Shown one piece after another: positions 60,302-64,000 of a stretch of 64,000 bases of DNA. This stretch comes from Paenibacillus hamazuiensis (lineage in GTDB: Bacteria > Bacillota > Bacilli > Paenibacillales > NBRC-103111), in assembly GCF_023276405.1 (NCBI RefSeq), contig NZ_JALRMO010000001.1:6721501-6785500 (forward strand), read 5' to 3'. Under the pieces are notes generated by a model, which saw only the letters and a list, made by a program, of their open reading frames with translations, made no database searches and was not told the DNA's origin. Positions within the stretch are counted from its first letter, which is position 1; every line of letters starts with the position of its first letter. The position numbers and the translations under genes are program-made.

Positions 60302-61333
60302 TTAGCCGTTCTTTCTGAGACTCGCTTGTTTTCCTAAATGTTCCATGCGCCAATTGGAAGGAGTATCCCCTTCCCAAAGACGGAAGGCGCGATAGAACGA
60401 GTTCTGGTCTTCATATCCAAGCAAAAAAGCCACTTCCTTAATATCGAGCGAGGGGTCTGCCATGTATTCTCGTGCCTGCTCATGCCTGGCTTGTGTCAGC
60501 AGATGCTGGAAGCTCGTGTTTTCGTCAGTAAGCCGGCGCTGCAAGGTACGATCGCTCATACCGAGCTCCTTCGCGACAGCCTGAATGTCAGGACGCCCTC
60601 CTGTGAGGCTGCGCTTCAGGATCCATTTGACCGCATCGGGGATAGAGCGGCTGCACTGCTGTTCATGGAGCGATCGGTCCAGAGCGGGAGTCAGGATCTC
60701 CAGCAGCTCTTCGTTGTACGAGACAAAGGGGCGATCCAGATCCCTTCGATGCAGCGTCAATCGGTTGCTTTTTGCTCCGATCCGGATACGGCAGCCGAAG
60801 TACCCTTCAAGAGTCTGTACATCACCCATCGGATGAGAAAATTCGACGAGCCGCGCCGTCAAAGGCTGACCTGTGCCCCGCCGCCCAAGCTCCAGAAGAC
60901 ACGCCAGCGTGATGCCAACCAGCATCGGCGGGCCGGGCTGCTCCGTGTGCAGCCATTCCAGTTCGATTGTACAGTGCCCGCCCTCCTCGGTGATACGTAA
61001 GCTTTCGGGAGGGCACATTTGTTTATACCGGGCCATTCGGTTTAGAGCGTCACGGTAGTCGCGAGCGTGGTACGTCGCCAAGACGGTCGGCGGGTACTTC
61101 GCTGTTTCAAAGGCGGTCGCAAGCTTAACGATTCCTTCCGCCGTGTCCCCCACGAGATCGGAATAAGCCTGCCAGATCGCAAAATATTGGGCGGTGGTGA
61201 CTGCCGGTTCCGTGATAATGGTGAGCGGCAATCGGGCTTTCCGAGCTACGTCATGGGGGGCAATCCCTAATTGATGCAATCCTGCCCAAAATCCCGGTGG
61301 GATTTTAATATTGTCAGAGGGATGGGACTTCAT
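60302..61333 (-). CDS. AraC-family regulator with Arabinose_bd-type ligand domain
   Basis: A 343-residue protein. The N-terminal ligand-binding domain (about 15-210) is of the PF12625 type (GLHQLGIAPHDVARKARLPL, QYFAIWQAYSDLVGD, EFSHPMGDVQTLEGYFGCRIRIGAKSNRLTLHRRDLDRPF). The C-terminal AraC domain is at about 245-335 (IQAVAKELGMSDRTLQRRL, VAFLLGYEDQNSFYRAFRLWEGDTPSNWR). This architecture (OruR/ArgR-like) is much more common in Proteobacteria and Actinobacteria than in Bacillales, which hints at acquisition by transfer. It lies 214 bases upstream of the SDR gene in the same direction. Confidence 0.88.
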   Translation of the reverse strand: MKSHPSDNIKIPPGFWAGLHQLGIAPHDVARKARLPLTIITEPAVTTAQYFAIWQAYSDLVGDTAEGIVKLATAFETAKYPPTVLATYHARDYRDALNRMARYKQMCPPESLRITEEGGHCTIELEWLHTEQPGPPMLVGITLACLLELGRRGTGQPLTARLVEFSHPMGDVQTLEGYFGCRIRIGAKSNRLTLHRRDLDRPFVSYNEELLEILTPALDRSLHEQQCSRSIPDAVKWILKRSLTGGRPDIQAVAKELGMSDRTLQRRLTDENTSFQHLLTQARHEQAREYMADPSLDIKEVAFLLGYEDQNSFYRAFRLWEGDTPSNWRMEHLGKQASLRKNG

Positions 61334-61503
61334 GTATACGGGCCTCCTTTATACGATGGCAGGGCCGATCAACCCGCCGTTTCGGGCGACCTCTGTTCCA
61401 ACTTGTCCATATCTGCCAAATTACCGTTTATCTTCAAAGAATCGTCGCTTGGTTGATTTCATTTTATCATATTAAAGCTCGTGACCGGATTGGTGAAAAT
61501 TGC

Positions 61504-61533
61504 AAAAGGAGCTGCCGCGGCAGCCCCTTCGTT
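61504..61533 (-). terminator. Terminator of the SDR-hydrolase operon
   Basis: GGGGCTGCC pairs with GGCAGCTCC on the minus strand, followed by TTTTGCAATTTT, about 25 bases after the hydrolase stop. Confidence 0.7.
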
Positions 61534-61557
61534 ATTTTCATTGCACCCATCAGGCCC

Positions 61558-62478
61558 TTACTTGGACTCGATGCGACCTAGAGGGTTGGCGTTCCCTTCC
61601 AATGCCGCGCGGGCTGCCGTCCAGCTGGAATCGTCGAGGTCGAGCGCGTTGCGAAGGTAAGCCCACGTGACCCGCTGGAGCAGGGCGACCCGTTCGGGGT
61701 TCTCGTCCGTCGTTTCCGCGACGTTGTACCCGGGGATTCCGCCGAGCGAGTGCTCGGCCCCGAAAAGGGTGAGCAGGCTCTTGCTGCCCGGACTCAGGAA
61801 ATACGGGTCGGTGAACCAGTCCGGCCCCCGAGTGGACAGCCGGGACTGGTCATGGTCTCCCGCTACCACAAGGGTCGGCGTGCTCATGTCCGCGAAGCTA
61901 GGGTTCATGAAGGGGAAGTGCTCGGCCGCGAACGGACTCAAGTCAGCTCCACCTTTGCCGGTCGTGGCGAGCAGCACGCCCGCCTTGATCCGCGAGTCGG
62001 ACATGTCCTCTCCCGGTTCGCCGTGGACATCGAGGACTCGCGCGCCTAGCAGCATGCTCACCGTCTGGCCTCCCCAGGAGTGTCCGGCTGCAGCGATGCG
62101 GCTTCGATCGAGGCGCCCGCTGAGGCCGGGGACGGAAGCTTCAATAAGATCAAGCTGATCGAGGATGCGCTTCAAGTCTTCGACCCGGAAACGCCAGATC
62201 AGCGGTGTACGGGGATCTTCAGGAGGAAGGTTCAGCGTCCTCGAGTCAAGATGGGTGGGTTGAATGACCACGAAGCCGTGAGCAGCCCAGAAGTCAGCCA
62301 ATGGGGCGTAGCCGTCCAACGACCAGCCAAAGCCATGCGAAAAAACAATAATAGGCAATTCGCGCCCAACCGTAGGCGCAGACACCCGCACTTGCAGATC
62401 CTCACCCCGGCCCGGGGCCGACAGCACTACCGGTTTCACCGAGACGACCGGAGTGGACGTACTAACCTTAATTTCCAT
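61558..62478 (-). CDS. Alpha/beta hydrolase (chlorophyllase/PAF-acetylhydrolase-like)
   Basis: A 306-residue cytoplasmic hydrolase. Oxyanion region IIVFSHGFGWSLDGY, nucleophile Ser in AAAGHSWGGQTVS, acid Asp likely in VVAGDHDQSRLS, and His in FGAEHSLGGIPGY. No signal peptide. The ATG at 62478 has AAAGGAA upstream; the in-frame ATG at 62514 adds residues without homology. It follows a MarR-controlled SDR gene by about 110 bases on the same strand, so the two probably form one unit. Substrate unknown. Confidence 0.86.
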   Translation of the reverse strand: MEIKVSTSTPVVSVKPVVLSAPGRGEDLQVRVSAPTVGRELPIIVFSHGFGWSLDGYAPLADFWAAHGFVVIQPTHLDSRTLNLPPEDPRTPLIWRFRVEDLKRILDQLDLIEASVPGLSGRLDRSRIAAAGHSWGGQTVSMLLGARVLDVHGEPGEDMSDSRIKAGVLLATTGKGGADLSPFAAEHFPFMNPSFADMSTPTLVVAGDHDQSRLSTRGPDWFTDPYFLSPGSKSLLTLFGAEHSLGGIPGYNVAETTDENPERVALLQRVTWAYLRNALDLDDSSWTAARAALEGNANPLGRIESK

Positions 62479-62590
62479 AAATAAATGTTCCTTTCTTGGA
62501 AGAAGTTTGGCCAAACCGTTTCTGGAAGAAAGCGGTCAAGCAGGTTCCTGAAATAAACCGATAGCCTTCGATCACGCGCTCGAGGCTGCA

Positions 62591-63343
62591 TCACCACGGG
62601 AGCGGGCCGTCCTCGTTTGAAAACGTGCCCGTCGGACCGTTCGCATCGAGGAGCGCGAGGCGCACGGGTTCACGTGCGGCCTCTTGGACGGTGCGCGTGC
62701 CCGCGAAGTTGTTGAGGTCCGTCCCTGTAAAGCCTGGGCACGCAGCGTTGACCTTGATGCCTGTCGACTCGAGTTCGATGGCGAAGGCGAGTGTGATCGC
62801 ATTGAGGGCAGTCTTCGACGGGCTGTAAACGGCGCCGAACACGGATCGATGCGGAAAGTTCGGGTCCGAATTAATCGTCAGCGAACCGGAGCTGCTCGAG
62901 ACGTTGACGATGCGTCCCGCCGGCGCTTCACGAAGCAGCGGCAGCATCGCTTGCGTGACGGCGATCACGCCGAATACGTTCGTCTCGAACACCGCGCGCA
63001 CCTCGCCCGGAGACGCGACGCTCGGGCGGCCCGAATTTGCGATCGCCTCGAGCGGCGTGCCCGGCGTGCCCGCGTGCGATATGCCCGCGTTGTTCACGAG
63101 CACGTCGAGACGGCCAAGCTCGTTACGAATGCGCTCTGCCGCGGCGGCGATGGAGGCTTGATTCGTGACGTCGAGCTGAAGTGCGCGGGCATCCGCGCCG
63201 ACGCTCTTTGCGGCCTGCTCCCCTTTCTCGAGGCTGCGCGATCCGACAAGCACGGTGAAGCCGTGCGCCGCGAGATCCTTGGCGATTTGAAGACCGATTC
63301 CCTTATTGGCCCCGGTGACCAGGGCGACGGGTTTATCCTGCAT
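62591..63343 (-). CDS. Short-chain dehydrogenase/reductase, divergent from marR
   Basis: A 250-residue protein. ALVTGANKGIGLQIA, LVNNAGISHAG, catalytic Ser in VNVSSSSGSL and YSPSK (Tyr/Lys). It resembles carbonyl-reductase-like SDRs that act on quinones and aldehydes. Base composition is clearly more GC-rich than in its neighbours, with C/G-ending codons throughout, which suggests recent transfer. AAAGGAG lies 9 bases before the ATG. The promoter (TTGACA 63405-63410, TATTAC 63383-63388 on the minus strand, 16-bp spacer) overlaps one of two operator palindromes shared with the divergent MarR gene. Confidence 0.9.
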   Translation of the reverse strand: MQDKPVALVTGANKGIGLQIAKDLAAHGFTVLVGSRSLEKGEQAAKSVGADARALQLDVTNQASIAAAAERIRNELGRLDVLVNNAGISHAGTPGTPLEAIANSGRPSVASPGEVRAVFETNVFGVIAVTQAMLPLLREAPAGRIVNVSSSSGSLTINSDPNFPHRSVFGAVYSPSKTALNAITLAFAIELESTGIKVNAACPGFTGTDLNNFAGTRTVQEAAREPVRLALLDANGPTGTFSNEDGPLPW

Positions 63344-63396
63344 AGCAATAGTCTCCTTTCCTGCATCGAAGTGCGACCTTATGTAATATCACCACT

Positions 63397-63412
63397 GGTT
63401 GATGTGTCAACC
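63397..63412. promoter_or_regulatory. MarR operator 1, overlapping the SDR -35
   Basis: GGTTGATGTGTCAACC is a 16-base inverted repeat (GGTTGA-N4-TCAACC). Its right half contains the TTGACA -35 of the leftward SDR promoter. Confidence 0.75.
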
Positions 63413-63435
63413 TAGGAACTACTGTAACATATTGC

Positions 63436-63451
63436 GGTTGACGCGTCAACC
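63436..63451. promoter_or_regulatory. MarR operator 2, between the -35 and -10 of marR
   Basis: GGTTGACGCGTCAACC is a perfect 16-base palindrome, 39 bases from operator 1 and of the same sequence type. It lies just upstream of, and overlapping, the predicted rightward promoter (TTGCGG 63432-63437, TATTAT 63456-63461). Confidence 0.75.
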
Positions 63452-63467
63452 ATGTTATTATGTTCAT

Positions 63468-63929
63468 ATGGATAAGAACGAGCTAAATGAAGAGGAAATG
63501 CGAATATGGCATATGTGGAAAGGCTCCTTCCAGACCATCTTCGGCCGCGTAGTTAAAGATATGTCGGAGCACACAGGACTCTCAGAGGGTGATTATGGAG
63601 TATTGGATCGGTTAGACCTTCTGGGGAACGGCAGCCTTCGCCAACAGCAATTAGCCGACTCGATGGACTGGGATAAGAGCCGATTGTCGCATCATCTGAC
63701 GCGGATGGAAAAACGTGGACTTGTGATGAGGAAGCCGTTGGACGCAGATCGTGGTGTTCAAGTCATCATCACTCCCGCTGGAAAATCAGCATTGGATGAC
63801 GCCCGTCCCATCGTCTCAAAGGCAATACGCAAACATTTCTTTGATCAATTAACCGATCAAGACATTGAGTCGATTACTAGGCTCGCGGAAAGAACAAATC
63901 CAAGGTCTTGTAAAGCCCCGCCACCTTGA
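63468..63929 (+). CDS. MarR-family transcriptional repressor
   Basis: A 153-residue protein with a winged-helix domain (SLRQQQLADSMDWDKSRLSHHLTRMEKRGLVMRKPLDADRGVQVIITPAG). The ATG at 63468 has no Shine-Dalgarno sequence. The predicted -10 at 63456-63461 would start transcription at or next to the ATG, so the mRNA may be leaderless. Two copies of its likely operator lie in the divergent promoter region, implying autorepression and control of the SDR-hydrolase unit. MarR proteins commonly respond to phenolic or quinone-like compounds. Confidence 0.9.
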   Translation: MDKNELNEEEMRIWHMWKGSFQTIFGRVVKDMSEHTGLSEGDYGVLDRLDLLGNGSLRQQQLADSMDWDKSRLSHHLTRMEKRGLVMRKPLDADRGVQVIITPAGKSALDDARPIVSKAIRKHFFDQLTDQDIESITRLAERTNPRSCKAPPP

Positions 63930-63952
63930 TCACGTTTCCCCCGAACGATAAG

Positions 63953-63986
63953 GAATTAGCCCCTTCCGACAAAACGACGGAGGGGG
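63953..63986 (+). terminator. Terminator of the marR gene
   Basis: GCCCCTTCCG pairs with CGGAGGGGGC and is followed by CTTTGCTTT. Confidence 0.65.
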
Positions 63987-64000
63987 CCTTTGCTTTCCGC

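Noticed and set aside
1-64000. tRNA, rRNA or prophage genes
   Set aside because: No cloverleaf, rRNA-like segment or phage structural gene was recognised anywhere in the window.

Overview
The window looks like a chromosomal segment of a Gram-positive, spore-forming member of the Paenibacillaceae (Paenibacillus or Cohnella type). The evidence is a GC-rich Firmicutes base composition, strong AGGAGG-type ribosome binding sites, SLH-domain and sortase-anchored wall proteins, a Lia envelope-stress operon, a YesM/YesN-type two-component pair beside a carbohydrate ABC transporter, a SqhC-type terpene cyclase and an EfeUOB (YwbLMN) iron operon. No rRNA, tRNA, CRISPR array or prophage was seen.

Layout. 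1-1000: tail of a membrane protein and an HNH nuclease. 1013-5060: Fur-controlled efeO-efeB-efeU iron uptake operon. 5196-26788: a large surface and signalling block. It holds a class B sortase, a 2620-residue DUF11/SdrD-B-repeat wall protein, a 1669-residue SLH protein, a CheY-like receiver, a SARP/BTAD-type response regulator, and a divergent operon encoding an MHYT-GGDEF-EAL protein and a double-kinase hybrid sensor. 26926-30276: liaG-liaF-liaS-liaR. 30495-36680: membrane-tailed hydrolase, a MORN/copper-amine-oxidase-N protein, a LysR regulator divergent from an Old Yellow Enzyme, and mazEF. 36864-44415: Asp-box secreted protein, OmpR-type two-component system, beta-helix exoprotein and terpene cyclase. 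44482-52380: YesM/YesN kinase and regulator, sugar ABC transporter without an ATPase, a TIM-barrel-like protein and an FAD oxidoreductase. 52541-57129: catalase and a NarL-type two-component system. 57274-59227: an intact IS1634-family element. 59293-63929: SDR with an AraC regulator, hydrolase plus SDR, and a divergent MarR regulator.

The most interesting feature is in the surface/signalling block. A direct repeat of a heptamer (TGTTYAG, 11-bp pitch) followed exactly 10 nt later by a -10 hexamer occurs in front of four transcription units: the giant wall protein, the SLH protein, the CheY-like gene and the cyclic-di-GMP/sensor operon. The geometry is the one known for SARP-type activators, and a SARP-type response regulator is encoded in the middle of the block. 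I infer a regulon in which the hybrid sensor, the SARP regulator and cyclic-di-GMP enzymes control two giant adhesins displayed by two different anchoring routes (sortase and SLH).
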